Below are positions 45,752-54,244 of a stretch of DNA of 64,000 nt, in pieces. Positions within the stretch are counted from its first letter, which is position 1. Each line of letters starts with the position of its first letter. The stretch is from Pseudomonas azadiae (lineage in GTDB: Bacteria; Pseudomonadota; Gammaproteobacteria; Pseudomonadales; Pseudomonadaceae). The position numbers were made by a program, and so were the translations under genes. The DNA is taken from positions 66,933-130,932 of the forward strand of contig NZ_JAHSTY010000003.1 of assembly GCF_019145355.1 (NCBI RefSeq), written 5' to 3'. The notes under the pieces were generated by a model. It was not told the origin of the DNA, searched no databases, and worked only from the letters and a program-made list of their open reading frames with translations.

Positions 45752-45842
45752 ATGTGGGAGCTGGCTTGCCTGCGATGGCGGTGGGTCAGCCCAACATGCA
45801 TTTACTGATACACCGCTATCGCAGGCAAGCCAGCTCCCACAG
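45752..45842. repeat. REPIN
   Basis: ATGTGGGAGCTGGCTTGCCTGCGAT and its complement lie about 40 bp apart. It sits 18 bp from the stop codon of the DsbA-like gene. The central segment (gcggtgggtcag) resembles that of 21994-22085. Confidence 0.93.
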
Positions 45843-45860
45843 TTTGAACTGTGTTCGGCT

Positions 45861-46514
45861 TTAGTTTTTGGACTCGCTGATGATCTGGCGAATCGCCCCC
45901 ACAAACGCCTCGGCCGGCTGGCCACCGCTGACGGCGTACTGGTCGTTGAACACAATGGTCGGCACCGAGGTCACCCCACGAGAGGTCCATAGTTGTTCCT
46001 GCTCGCGCACCTCGGCGGCGTACTCATCCGAGGCCAGAATCTCGGCGGCGCGCTGGACATCCAGGCCGACGCTTTCGGCGATGATCGCCAGGGTCGCGTG
46101 GTCGGAAGGGTCCTGGCCATCGGTGAAATACGCCTTGAACAGCGCTTCCTTGAGGTTGTACTGCAAGCCTTCCAGCCCGGCCCAATGCAGCAGGCGGTGC
46201 GCGTCGAAGGTGTTGTAGATACGGCTCTGGCCATCGGTGCGAAAGGCAAAGCCCAGCGCGGCGCCCATGTCGCGGATGCGCGCGCGGTTGGCTTGGGATT
46301 CTTCAGCGCTTGAGCCGTATTTTTCGGTGATGTGCTCGACGATGTTTTGCCCTTCGGCGGGCATGTTCGGGTTCAGTTCGAACGGCTGGAAACGGATCTC
46401 GGCCTGCACCTCGCCGCCGAGCTGGTCAAGGGCTTCAGTCAGGCCGCGCAGGCCGATGATGCACCAGGGGCAGGACACGTCGCTGACGAAATCGATTTTC
46501 AGGGGAGTACTCAT
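45861..46514 (-). CDS. DsbA family oxidoreductase, FrnE-like
   Basis: The 217-residue thioredoxin-fold protein has the active site VSCPWCIIG near 12-17, a helical insert and cis-Pro VPTIVFN near 180. No signal peptide is present, so it is cytoplasmic. FrnE-type enzymes act as disulfide isomerases or oxidases in the cytoplasm. The ATG at 46514 ([12 protein letters not shown]) is chosen by homology; the frame extends 14 codons upstream. Confidence 0.9.
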   Translation of the reverse strand: MSTPLKIDFVSDVSCPWCIIGLRGLTEALDQLGGEVQAEIRFQPFELNPNMPAEGQNIVEHITEKYGSSAEESQANRARIRDMGAALGFAFRTDGQSRIYNTFDAHRLLHWAGLEGLQYNLKEALFKAYFTDGQDPSDHATLAIIAESVGLDVQRAAEILASDEYAAEVREQEQLWTSRGVTSVPTIVFNDQYAVSGGQPAEAFVGAIRQIISESKN

Positions 46515-46568
46515 GGTAGGCAACCTCGCTGCTTGAATGTGCCGCAAAGGTTGCACGATACACCAATG

Positions 46569-47588
46569 TCACAGCAGCTTCGCAGGCGCCACCGGATCAA
46601 TCTGCGCCCAGTGCGCCGCATCTTCACGATGGGCTTGCAGGTACGGCAACACCGCCGTCAGCAGCGGCGCCTTGAACGCTTCCTGGAAACGATGGGCCAT
46701 GCCGGGAATCAGTTTCAGCTGGCTGCCCTGAATATGCGCGGCCAGGTGCACGCCATGCATTACCGGCAACAACGGGTCGGCGGTGCCGTGCACCACCAGC
46801 GTCGGTACGCGCAGTTGGTTGAGCAACGGCACGCGACTGGGTTCGGCGAGGATCGCCATGATCTGGCGCTTGACCCCTTCGGGGTTGAAGGCGCGGTCGT
46901 AGGACAGGGCCGCCTGGTGCAGCAACGCCTGGCGATCATCCTTCACGTTCGGGCTGCCCAGCGCCGCGAGCAAATCGGCCTGCTGTTCCAGCGCCACTTC
47001 ACGGTTGGGCGCGCTGCGGCGCGACAACAATTGCACCAACGCCGCATTCGGCGCCGGCAGGCCTTCGGCGCCGGAGCTGGTCATGATCAAGGTCAGGCTT
47101 TCCACCCGTTGCGGTGCCATGGCGGCCATGTGCTGGGCGATCATGCCGCCCATGCTCACGCCCAGCACGTGGAATCGCTCGATGTGCAAGGCGTCCATCA
47201 AGCCGAGCGCGTCGTCGCTCATGTCGGTCAAGGTATACGGCGCCGCCACGGGCAGGCCGAGCTTGTAGCGCAGCACTTCAAAAGTCAGGTTGGCATTGGC
47301 TGGAGCCTGGCGCCAGGTCGACAGGCCAACGTCGCGGTTGTCATAACGGATCACCCGAAAACCCTGCTGACACAGGGCGACGACGACTTCGTCGGGCCAG
47401 TGGATCAATTGCCCGCCCAGGCCCATCACCAGCAGCAAGGCAGGGTCGGACGCACGGCCAATGCTCTGGTAGGCGATGCTCACCTGAGCCAGGTCGACCG
47501 TTTGGGTCGGGACATTGACGTCACATCGAGAAGCCGCAAAAGACGGCAGGCCGAACAATAAGGCGGCCAGTAAACACAACACGCGCAT
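46569..47588 (-). CDS. Secreted alpha/beta hydrolase
   Basis: The protein has 339 residues. A signal peptide ([18 protein letters not shown]) is followed by an alpha/beta hydrolase core, with the oxyanion loop VMGLGGQ, nucleophile GVSMGG near 150, Asp in HGTADPLL near 275 and His in PGMAHRF near 305. The frame extends 43 codons upstream, but those residues are unrelated and the leader only makes sense from 47588. It is probably periplasmic or exported. The substrate is unknown. Confidence 0.85.
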   Translation of the reverse strand: MRVLCLLAALLFGLPSFAASRCDVNVPTQTVDLAQVSIAYQSIGRASDPALLLVMGLGGQLIHWPDEVVVALCQQGFRVIRYDNRDVGLSTWRQAPANANLTFEVLRYKLGLPVAAPYTLTDMSDDALGLMDALHIERFHVLGVSMGGMIAQHMAAMAPQRVESLTLIMTSSGAEGLPAPNAALVQLLSRRSAPNREVALEQQADLLAALGSPNVKDDRQALLHQAALSYDRAFNPEGVKRQIMAILAEPSRVPLLNQLRVPTLVVHGTADPLLPVMHGVHLAAHIQGSQLKLIPGMAHRFQEAFKAPLLTAVLPYLQAHREDAAHWAQIDPVAPAKLL

Positions 47589-47770
47589 GAAAAACACCGA
47601 AACGCAGAACCCCAGTAGAGCGCGAGTCTGATGAAGTTTGTTCAAGCGCGCTGCCACACTTCCATGACAGTTTGATGAAGAGTGCCCAGCGGTCGAGGTC
47701 GACACGCCTTGCAACATGAGACAAACTCACGCAATCCGTTATTGTCATAAATTGTCTTCATGGAGAGCCC

Positions 47771-48688
47771 GTGCTCGAGATCCGTCACCTCAAGACCCTG
47801 CACGCCTTGCGCGAAGCCGACAGCCTGGTGGAAGCCGCCGAGCGCCTGCACCTGACGCAGTCGGCGCTGTCCCACCAGTTCAAGGAACTGGAAGAGCGCC
47901 TGGGCATGCAGTTGTTTGTGCGCAAGACCAAGCCGCTGCGCTTCACCAGCGCCGGCCTGCGCCTGCTGCAACTGGCCGATGCCACCCTGCCGCTGTTGCG
48001 CGGCGCCGAGCGCGATATTGCGCGGCTGGCCGGCGGTACGGCCGGGCGCTTGCACATGGCGATCGAATGCCACAGTTGCTTCCAATGGCTGATGCCGACC
48101 ATCGACCAGTTTCGTGATGCCTGGCCGGAAGTCGAGCTGGACCTGGCGTCCGGTTTCGCCTTCGCACCGCTGCCGGCCCTGGCCCGTGGCGACCTGGACC
48201 TAGTGGTGACCTCCGACCCGCTGGAACTGCCGGGCATCACTTATGTGCCGCTGTTCACCTACGAAGCCATGCTGGCGGTGGCCAACCAGCACGCGCTGGC
48301 GAACAAGGCGTACATCGTGCCCGAAGACCTGCTGAGCGAAACCCTGATCACCTACCCGGTGGAGCGTGACCGCCTGGACATCTTCACCCGCTTCCTGGAA
48401 CCGGCCGACGTGGAGCCGGCCCAGGTGCGCACCTCGGAATTGACGGTGATGATGATGCAGTTGGTGGCCAGCGGCCGCGGCGTGTGCGGCATGCCCCATT
48501 GGGCGCTGCATGAATACAGCTCGCGCGGCTATGTGAAAGCCAAGCGCCTGGGCGAGAGAGGTTTGTTTGCAACGCTGTATGCGGGAATTCGTACGGATAT
48601 GCTGGATGCGCCGTATATGCGCGATTTTTTGCTGACCGCCAAGGACACGTCGTTTTCGACGTTGGATGGGGTGAGTGCGGTGCGCTAG
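47771..48688 (+). CDS. metR: LysR-family regulator MetR
   Basis: The protein has 305 residues. The N-terminal winged HTH (TLHALREADSLVEAAERLHL, then SALSHQFKELEERLG) is at 5-60 and the effector domain follows. It matches the MetR subfamily, which activates methionine-synthesis genes with homocysteine, and lies near glpM as in P. aeruginosa PA3587. The start is GTG (gagagcccGTG). The tandem ATTGTC repeats at 47741-47756 just upstream could be its own operator. Confidence 0.88.
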   Translation: MLEIRHLKTLHALREADSLVEAAERLHLTQSALSHQFKELEERLGMQLFVRKTKPLRFTSAGLRLLQLADATLPLLRGAERDIARLAGGTAGRLHMAIECHSCFQWLMPTIDQFRDAWPEVELDLASGFAFAPLPALARGDLDLVVTSDPLELPGITYVPLFTYEAMLAVANQHALANKAYIVPEDLLSETLITYPVERDRLDIFTRFLEPADVEPAQVRTSELTVMMMQLVASGRGVCGMPHWALHEYSSRGYVKAKRLGERGLFATLYAGIRTDMLDAPYMRDFLLTAKDTSFSTLDGVSAVR

Positions 48689-48720
48689 GCGACACGATCT
48701 CGGAAACAATGAAGGTCAAA

Positions 48721-48932
48721 ATGTGGAGCGGGCTTGCTCGCGAAGGCGGTGTGTAGTGAGCGGGCTTGTCGAATCGTCGCACCGCCCGCGCTGGGTGGCG
48801 AAGCCGCCCCAAACCAGGCGACTCGGTTCTACCTGGAGGTCGGCGGTGTTTTTATTGGGGCCGCTACGCGGCCCAGCGCGGGGCAAGCCCGCTCACTACA
48901 GGCCGTATTCGCGAGCAAGCCCGCTCCCACAT
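48721..48932. repeat. REPIN inserted inside another REPIN
   Basis: The outer pair is ATGTGGAGCGGGCTTGCTCGCGAA (48721-48744) with TTCGCGAGCAAGCCCGCTCCCACAT (48908-48932). Between them lies an inner pair TGTAGTGAGCGGGCTTG (48752-48768) with CAAGCCCGCTCACTACA (48884-48900) and its own long palindrome. The inner sequence belongs to the same class as 57415-57549. Confidence 0.9.
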
Positions 48933-48957
48933 TTGATATGGGTTCCCAAATTTGATC

Positions 48958-49464
48958 TCAGTTGTCCTGCAGTTCGCGCCACATGTGGATCTTGTCGAAG
49001 TAGTCGACGCCCACCCGCACGGCCAGCGGCTCCAGGCCGTACTGGATGAACCCGCAGCGCTGGTACAGGGCGAAGGCGGGGTCATTGCCGGCGGTGACGG
49101 TCAACTGGATCAGCTTGAGGCCGGGCTGCCGGCGCGCCTCCTCCAGCGCCGCTTCGACCAACCGGCGGCCCAGGCCCTGTTGCTGGTGGGCTGCGTTCAC
49201 GTACATGCCGAACAGGGTGACTTTGTGCCGCGCCTTTTCGCGCGGTTCGAACGCAAGGCCGACAATGCCGGCCAGTTCGTTCTCGACAAAAGCACCGAGC
49301 AACCGGTCCAGCGCGCCGCCCAGGCGCTTTTCCCACCAGCTCAACGGCATGGCCGCACGTTCGGCCACGCTGGACGTGAATGCCTGGGGATAGGCGTCAT
49401 ACGCTTGCAGCATCAAGGCTCGATACGCCTGGGCATCGCCGGCCACCAAGGCGCGAATGATCAC
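48958..49464 (-). CDS. GNAT acetyltransferase
   Basis: The 168-residue GNAT-fold protein contains the acetyl-CoA loop QQQGLGRRLVEAAL near 113-126. It has no signal peptide. The start is GTG, overlapping the Nudix gene stop by GTGA. It is the last gene of a three-gene overlapping unit with the Nudix protein and the YN-GYP regulator. The substrate is unknown; the RimI-like family often modifies proteins or small amines. Confidence 0.87.
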   Translation of the reverse strand: MIIRALVAGDAQAYRALMLQAYDAYPQAFTSSVAERAAMPLSWWEKRLGGALDRLLGAFVENELAGIVGLAFEPREKARHKVTLFGMYVNAAHQQQGLGRRLVEAALEEARRQPGLKLIQLTVTAGNDPAFALYQRCGFIQYGLEPLAVRVGVDYFDKIHMWRELQDN

Positions 49465-49871
49465 GCCGTCAGCGACTTGCGATAAAACGGCAGGATCAGA
49501 TCACGGGTCAGGGGCGCCAGCAACAAGCCGCCGTCGCCGGTGGGATCGATCCAGCGCACCTCTTCAATCTCAGCCGCGGGCGTGACCGGTCCGTCGACCT
49601 GCAGCAGGAACAACTCCGCTTGCACGGTAAACCCCGGCTCGTTGGCCGCCGGCGCCGAAAACTGGCCAAGGTAGCGTGCGTCGCTCGGTGCAATGCGCAG
49701 GTTCAGCTCTTCTTGCAGCTCGCGGGCCAGGGCCTCGGCGGGCTGCTCGCCGGCGTCGATCTTGCCGCCGGGCTGCATGAAGGCCTGGGTGCCGCGCTTG
49801 CGCACCAGCAGGGTCTGGCCGTCGCTGCCGATCAGGACGGCGGCGGCGATGCGGATAGTCGAAAGGTTCAT
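49461..49871 (-). CDS. Nudix hydrolase
   Basis: The protein has 136 residues. The Nudix box reads GGKIDAGEQPAEALARELQEE, then LNL, matching G-x5-E-x7-REUxEExGU except that the last Gly is Asn. It should cleave a nucleoside-diphosphate-linked compound. The ATG at 49871 overlaps the stop of the response-regulator gene by one base. Its position in this signalling unit suggests a nucleotide-related role, but this is inference. Confidence 0.88.
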   Translation of the reverse strand: MNLSTIRIAAAVLIGSDGQTLLVRKRGTQAFMQPGGKIDAGEQPAEALARELQEELNLRIAPSDARYLGQFSAPAANEPGFTVQAELFLLQVDGPVTPAAEIEEVRWIDPTGDGGLLLAPLTRDLILPFYRKSLTA

Positions 49872-51193
49872 CAAAGGTCAGCGGTCTCTTCGGGTAGTTT
49901 GATAAATACGCTGTACTTCGCGCCCTCCATCGCCTCGAACGCAATCAGCTTGTCCACCAGCGGCAGGTTCAGCACCTTGCCGGCGTTGAGCAGCAGCATG
50001 CCGTTGTCAGCGTTGAGGTTGCGCGCCAGGACCATGCCGGCTTCCAGTTCACGGGTGGTCAGTACCTTAACCGCCGGATCGCCGAGGGTCACGTCACTCA
50101 GGAACGCGGCACAGGCCAGGACGAAGTCCTCGACCAGGTCCGGGTCATACAGGCGCCCGGCATATTTGCGGATATACACCAGCGCCTCGTCGCTGTTCAT
50201 CTGCCGCTCGAGGACCAGGCCCTTTTGCAATTCGATGAAGTCGACCGCCAGTTTCAGCAGGCGCGAACCGAACGGGATCGCGTCGCCCTTGAGGTGGTCG
50301 GGGAAGCCGCTGCCGTCCCAACGTTCCTGGTGGTGGCGGATGATGCGTGCCGCGTCCTTCATCGGCTCCAGGGTCATCAGCAGCGACTCGCTCTGGGTCG
50401 GGTAACTTCGGTATTGCTCGCGGTCGGTGCTGTGCAGCCTGTCGGACGGGGCGATCAGCATGCTGTCGTTCCAGCTCAGCTTGCCGATGTTGTAGAGCGC
50501 GGCCGCCATGGTCAGGTCGCGCGTGCTGGCTTCATCCATGCCCTGGGCCGTGCAGTAGAGCCGAACCAGCTCGATCAACGGGCGGTTGGTCTGCTTGTCC
50601 CTGGGCAAGCGCAAGTTGGCAAGCAACGAAAACACCTCGGTGCCTGTCGCGTAGCTGCGCTTGAGTTCTTCGTAGGCCAGGTCGAGCATGTCGGCGGTCT
50701 GCTGCAACTCCGAAGTGCGCGACACCACGCGTTTTTCCAGGGTCGCGTTCAACGCCTTGAGCTGCTCGTTCTGCACCTGGGTCAGACGTTCAAGCCGCTG
50801 GTGCTCCAGGGCCTGCTGCAGGATCAGCTTCAGCTCATCGTCATTCCAGGGCTTGGCGATATAACGGTGGATCTGCCCTTCGTTGATCGCCTTGATGATC
50901 GTCGGCACGTCGGCGTAGCCGGTCAGCAGGATACGGCTGGTGGCGGGATACAAGCGATGGACTTCGGCCAGCAACTGCGCGCCGTCCATGCCCGGCATGC
51001 GCGCGTCGCTCATGACCAGGTCGACGGGCCGCGCCGCCATTATTTCCAGGGCCTGGGCGCCACCGCCGGCCAGCACCACATCAAAGGGCTGACCGCGCAG
51101 CAGGCGGCGCAGGCTGTTGAGGATCGACTCTTCATCGTCGACCAGCAAAACCGTGGAAACTGCGGTGGAGAGCGTAGCGAGTTGTTCATCCAT
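49871..51193 (-). CDS. Response regulator with degenerate YN-GYP domain
   Basis: The protein has 440 residues. The receiver (15-130) has the phosphoacceptor Asp63 in VMSDARMPG. A coiled coil covers about 130-180, and an HD-GYP-type domain follows. The metal-binding HD pair is replaced by Tyr234-Asn235 (LYNIGK), and the GYP signature reads HHQERWDGSGFP near 287-298. This variant is known in P. aeruginosa PA2572 (YN-GYP), which lacks c-di-GMP phosphodiesterase activity. It is therefore likely a non-catalytic regulator. It is divergent from a cytochrome peroxidase and kinases. Confidence 0.9.
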   Translation of the reverse strand: MDEQLATLSTAVSTVLLVDDEESILNSLRRLLRGQPFDVVLAGGGAQALEIMAARPVDLVMSDARMPGMDGAQLLAEVHRLYPATSRILLTGYADVPTIIKAINEGQIHRYIAKPWNDDELKLILQQALEHQRLERLTQVQNEQLKALNATLEKRVVSRTSELQQTADMLDLAYEELKRSYATGTEVFSLLANLRLPRDKQTNRPLIELVRLYCTAQGMDEASTRDLTMAAALYNIGKLSWNDSMLIAPSDRLHSTDREQYRSYPTQSESLLMTLEPMKDAARIIRHHQERWDGSGFPDHLKGDAIPFGSRLLKLAVDFIELQKGLVLERQMNSDEALVYIRKYAGRLYDPDLVEDFVLACAAFLSDVTLGDPAVKVLTTRELEAGMVLARNLNADNGMLLLNAGKVLNLPLVDKLIAFEAMEGAKYSVFIKLPEETADL

Positions 51194-51450
51194 GCCTACT
51201 GCGCCTTCGAATTAACTGAAAAATTGAGCCGAACCGGACCCCTGCGCCAACACGTCTTCCCCGCTTGACGCGCGGGGTTAATTTGACGCCAACTGGCCGT
51301 CGATATCAAGGCAGTTCGACTATGCTGTCACAGCAGGTCGGCGCTGCGCCCAGCGATGCAACCAAGGAAGGCCAAGGCGACCTGTTCCGTCAAGCAACTG
51401 CACGGCACTGCCGCCCGATCACCAGCCCTACGCCTGCAAGGAGTGCTCGC

Positions 51451-52419
51451 TTGAGCGACGTCTCACCCTACCGTCCCGGCCTGATACTGAGCCTGTGGCT
51501 GTGCTTCGGCATGCCGCTGATGGCCGCGCCGTTGGATGAAGCGCTCAAACCCTTGCCTGCGGTGCCGACGCTGGACCCGGCCAAGGTCGAGCTGGGTCGC
51601 CAATTGTTCAACGAGCCGCGCCTGTCGGTGAATAACGCGCTGTCCTGCGCCAGCTGCCATCATCTGGAATCCGGAGGCGCCGACGACAAGCCGTTTTCCA
51701 TCGGCTTCGACGGCAAGCCGGTAGACACCAACACGCCGTCGGTCTTCAACGCCAGCCTCAACTTCAAGCAGTTCTGGAATGGCCGTGTCGACACGCTGGA
51801 GGCACAGGTGGTAGACGTCGTCATCAGCCCCGTGGAAATGGGCAGCGACTGGAACACCGTGGTGCGCAATCTCTCTGCCGTGCCGGCCTACCAGGCTGCG
51901 TTCCAACAGGCCTACCCCGATGGCGTCACCGCCGCCAATGTGCAAAACGCCCTGGCCATCTATGAACGCACCCTGCTGACTCCCCGTTCGCGGTTCGACC
52001 AGTACCTGCTCGGCGATACCGAGATCCTCACCACCCAGGAAAAGTACGGCTACCAACGCTTCAAGGACTACGGTTGCATCGCTTGTCACCAGGGCATCAA
52101 CATCGGCGGCAACATGTTCCAGAAATTCGGCGTCATGGGCGACTACTTCAAGGCGCGCGGCAACCCGGTCGAGTCGGACCTGGGTCGCTACCTGCTGACC
52201 CAGGACGAAGAGGACCGCCACGTGTTCAAGGTGCCGAGCCTGCGCAACGTCGCGGTCACCGCGCCGTATTTCCATGACGCGTCGGCCAAGACCCTGGAAG
52301 AGGCGGTCGACGTGATGTTCAGGTACCAGTTGGGGCGCAATCCGTCCCAGGAAGACAAAGACCTGATCGTCCTGTTTCTCAGGACCTTGACTGGCGAATG
52401 GGCAGGCAAGCCTCTATGA
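51451..52419 (+). CDS. Dihaem cytochrome c peroxidase (MauG/CcpA family)
   Basis: The protein has 322 residues. A signal peptide (about 1-25, ending PLMA-AP) directs it to the periplasm. Two haem c sites are seen: CASCH near 69-73 and CIACH near 210-214. It follows the CCP pattern (LGRQLFNEPRLS, VFNASLNFKQFWNGR). I take TTG at 51451 as start because AAGGAG is 7 bases upstream; no ATG gives a sensible leader. It begins a unit with two histidine kinases. It probably reduces hydrogen peroxide with electrons from the respiratory chain. Confidence 0.88.
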   Translation: MSDVSPYRPGLILSLWLCFGMPLMAAPLDEALKPLPAVPTLDPAKVELGRQLFNEPRLSVNNALSCASCHHLESGGADDKPFSIGFDGKPVDTNTPSVFNASLNFKQFWNGRVDTLEAQVVDVVISPVEMGSDWNTVVRNLSAVPAYQAAFQQAYPDGVTAANVQNALAIYERTLLTPRSRFDQYLLGDTEILTTQEKYGYQRFKDYGCIACHQGINIGGNMFQKFGVMGDYFKARGNPVESDLGRYLLTQDEEDRHVFKVPSLRNVAVTAPYFHDASAKTLEEAVDVMFRYQLGRNPSQEDKDLIVLFLRTLTGEWAGKPL

Positions 52420-52429
52420 GCAAACCGAC

Positions 52430-54244
52430 ATGACCCTGTCTCGCCGCCGCATCACCCAGGTATTGCTGGGCCTGGCCACCCTGTTGCTGGCCTCGACGCT
52501 GGTGTACCTGTACGTCAAGTCCTCCCGCGACCAGACGGCCACCTATACCCATTCGCGGGATTTGATCCGCCAGCTCCAACAGCTCAATGCGCAGTGGGAC
52601 AGCGAAGTGCTCAAGGCGCGGATAGCGATTACCCACAACTACGACCCGCTGGTCGCACCGCTCGCGCAAATGAACCAGCTATGGGCCAGCCTGGACAGCC
52701 GTGAGACCTATCACAACCCCGAAGACCTGACCCGCTGGCAAGCCAGCCGGGACGCCTACGAGGGGGCCATCCAGGAAAAAGCCCGGTTGGTCGACCGGTT
52801 CAAGTCCCACAACGCGGTGTTGCGCAACTCATTGGCTTTTCTACCGACGGCCGAAGATGACATCCAGGCGCAGTTCAACCGTTTCAATGAGCACGACCGT
52901 CTGCAACTGCAGGGCGTGGCCACCGACACTTACGACCTGCTGCTCAGCAGCCTGGAGTTCGCCCAGGTCACCAGCGATGAGCGCGCCGCCGATATCCTGG
53001 TGGGCCTGGGCAAACTGGCGATCAACAAGGAGCGTTTGCCCGCCGATTTCCAGGCGCCTGTGGAGATTCTGAGCAACCACATTTCGTTGATCCTGCGCGA
53101 GCAGCCGGTGGTCAACGGCTTGCTGGAACGCATAGCCGCGGTCCCGGTGGCCGAGCGCCTGGACGAGCTGACCACGCATCTGGACCAGGACCAGCAGGCG
53201 GCTGACCTTATCGACCATCAATACCACCGCTACTTGCTGGTCTTCTCGACCCTGCTGGTGGCGCTTTTGTTGTACCTGGCGGTGCGCCTGCTGCGCAGTT
53301 TCGCTGAAATCAACCGGGTCAACCGCGCCTTGCATGCGGCCAATGAAACCCTGGAACAGCGCGTGGAGCGACGCACGCAACAGCTCAAGGATGCGCAAAG
53401 CGAACTCCTGGACAGCGCTCGCCAGGCCGGCATGGCAGAGATCGCCACCAACGTGCTGCACAACGTAGGCAACGTGCTCAATAGCGTGAATATCTCCGCC
53501 GACCTGGTCACGCGCAAATTGCGCAGCAGCAAGGCGTTGGGCCTGGGCAAAGCCATGCAGTTGATCAACGAACACCAGGGCGACCTGGGCCGCTTTTTCA
53601 CCGAGGATGAAAAGGGCAAGCTGCTGCCCGGTTACTTGAACCAGTTGGTGGAGGCGATCGCCGTCGAGCAGCAAGGGATGGCCGAGGAACTGGCGCAATT
53701 GAGCAAAAGCATCGACCACATCAAAGACATCGTCTCCACCCAACAATCCTATGCCGGCGCGGCCACGCTAAAGGAAGCGTTGCATATCGGCGCGCTGATG
53801 GACGACGCCTTGCGCATGAACGAAGGCTCGCTGAGCCGGCACAATGTCACGGTGGTCAAGCATTACGCCGAGGTGCCAGAGATCCTTGCGGACAAACACC
53901 GCTTGCTGTTGATCATGGTCAACTTGATCAGCAACGCCAAACAGGCCATGTCCAGCCTTTCCGACCGGCCGCGGTACATGACGCTGCGGGTCCAGCCGCT
54001 GGATGACGGCACCTTGCAGATCAGCGTGAAGGACGAGGGTGAAGGCATACCGGCAGAAAACATGACCCGCATCTTCACGCACGGCTTCACCACCCGCAAG
54101 GAAGGCCATGGCTTCGGCCTGCACAGCTGCGCCCTGGCCGCCGTGGAAATGAATGGCCAACTCAGCGCCCACAGCGACGGGCCGGGCCAAGGCGCGGTGT
54201 TTACCTTGACGATCCCTCTTACCCTTGCTGGAAGCCCGACATGA
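52430..54244 (+). CDS. Membrane histidine kinase with DAHL sensor
   Basis: The protein has 604 residues. A membrane helix lies near 12-28 and a second near 263-283, flanking a helical periplasmic domain of about 235 residues of the DAHL type. A coiled coil follows. The H box is non-canonical (NVLHNVGNVLNSV, near 340), and the HATPase includes NLISNAKQAM and GHGFGLHSCAL. It starts 10 bp after the peroxidase stop codon and overlaps the next kinase by ATGA. Confidence 0.88.
   Translation: MTLSRRRITQVLLGLATLLLASTLVYLYVKSSRDQTATYTHSRDLIRQLQQLNAQWDSEVLKARIAITHNYDPLVAPLAQMNQLWASLDSRETYHNPEDLTRWQASRDAYEGAIQEKARLVDRFKSHNAVLRNSLAFLPTAEDDIQAQFNRFNEHDRLQLQGVATDTYDLLLSSLEFAQVTSDERAADILVGLGKLAINKERLPADFQAPVEILSNHISLILREQPVVNGLLERIAAVPVAERLDELTTHLDQDQQAADLIDHQYHRYLLVFSTLLVALLLYLAVRLLRSFAEINRVNRALHAANETLEQRVERRTQQLKDAQSELLDSARQAGMAEIATNVLHNVGNVLNSVNISADLVTRKLRSSKALGLGKAMQLINEHQGDLGRFFTEDEKGKLLPGYLNQLVEAIAVEQQGMAEELAQLSKSIDHIKDIVSTQQSYAGAATLKEALHIGALMDDALRMNEGSLSRHNVTVVKHYAEVPEILADKHRLLLIMVNLISNAKQAMSSLSDRPRYMTLRVQPLDDGTLQISVKDEGEGIPAENMTRIFTHGFTTRKEGHGFGLHSCALAAVEMNGQLSAHSDGPGQGAVFTLTIPLTLAGSPT

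Noticed and set aside
48721..48932. Insertion sequence at the nested repeat
   Set aside because: There is no transposase ORF and no target-site duplication. The structure is explained by REP palindromes.
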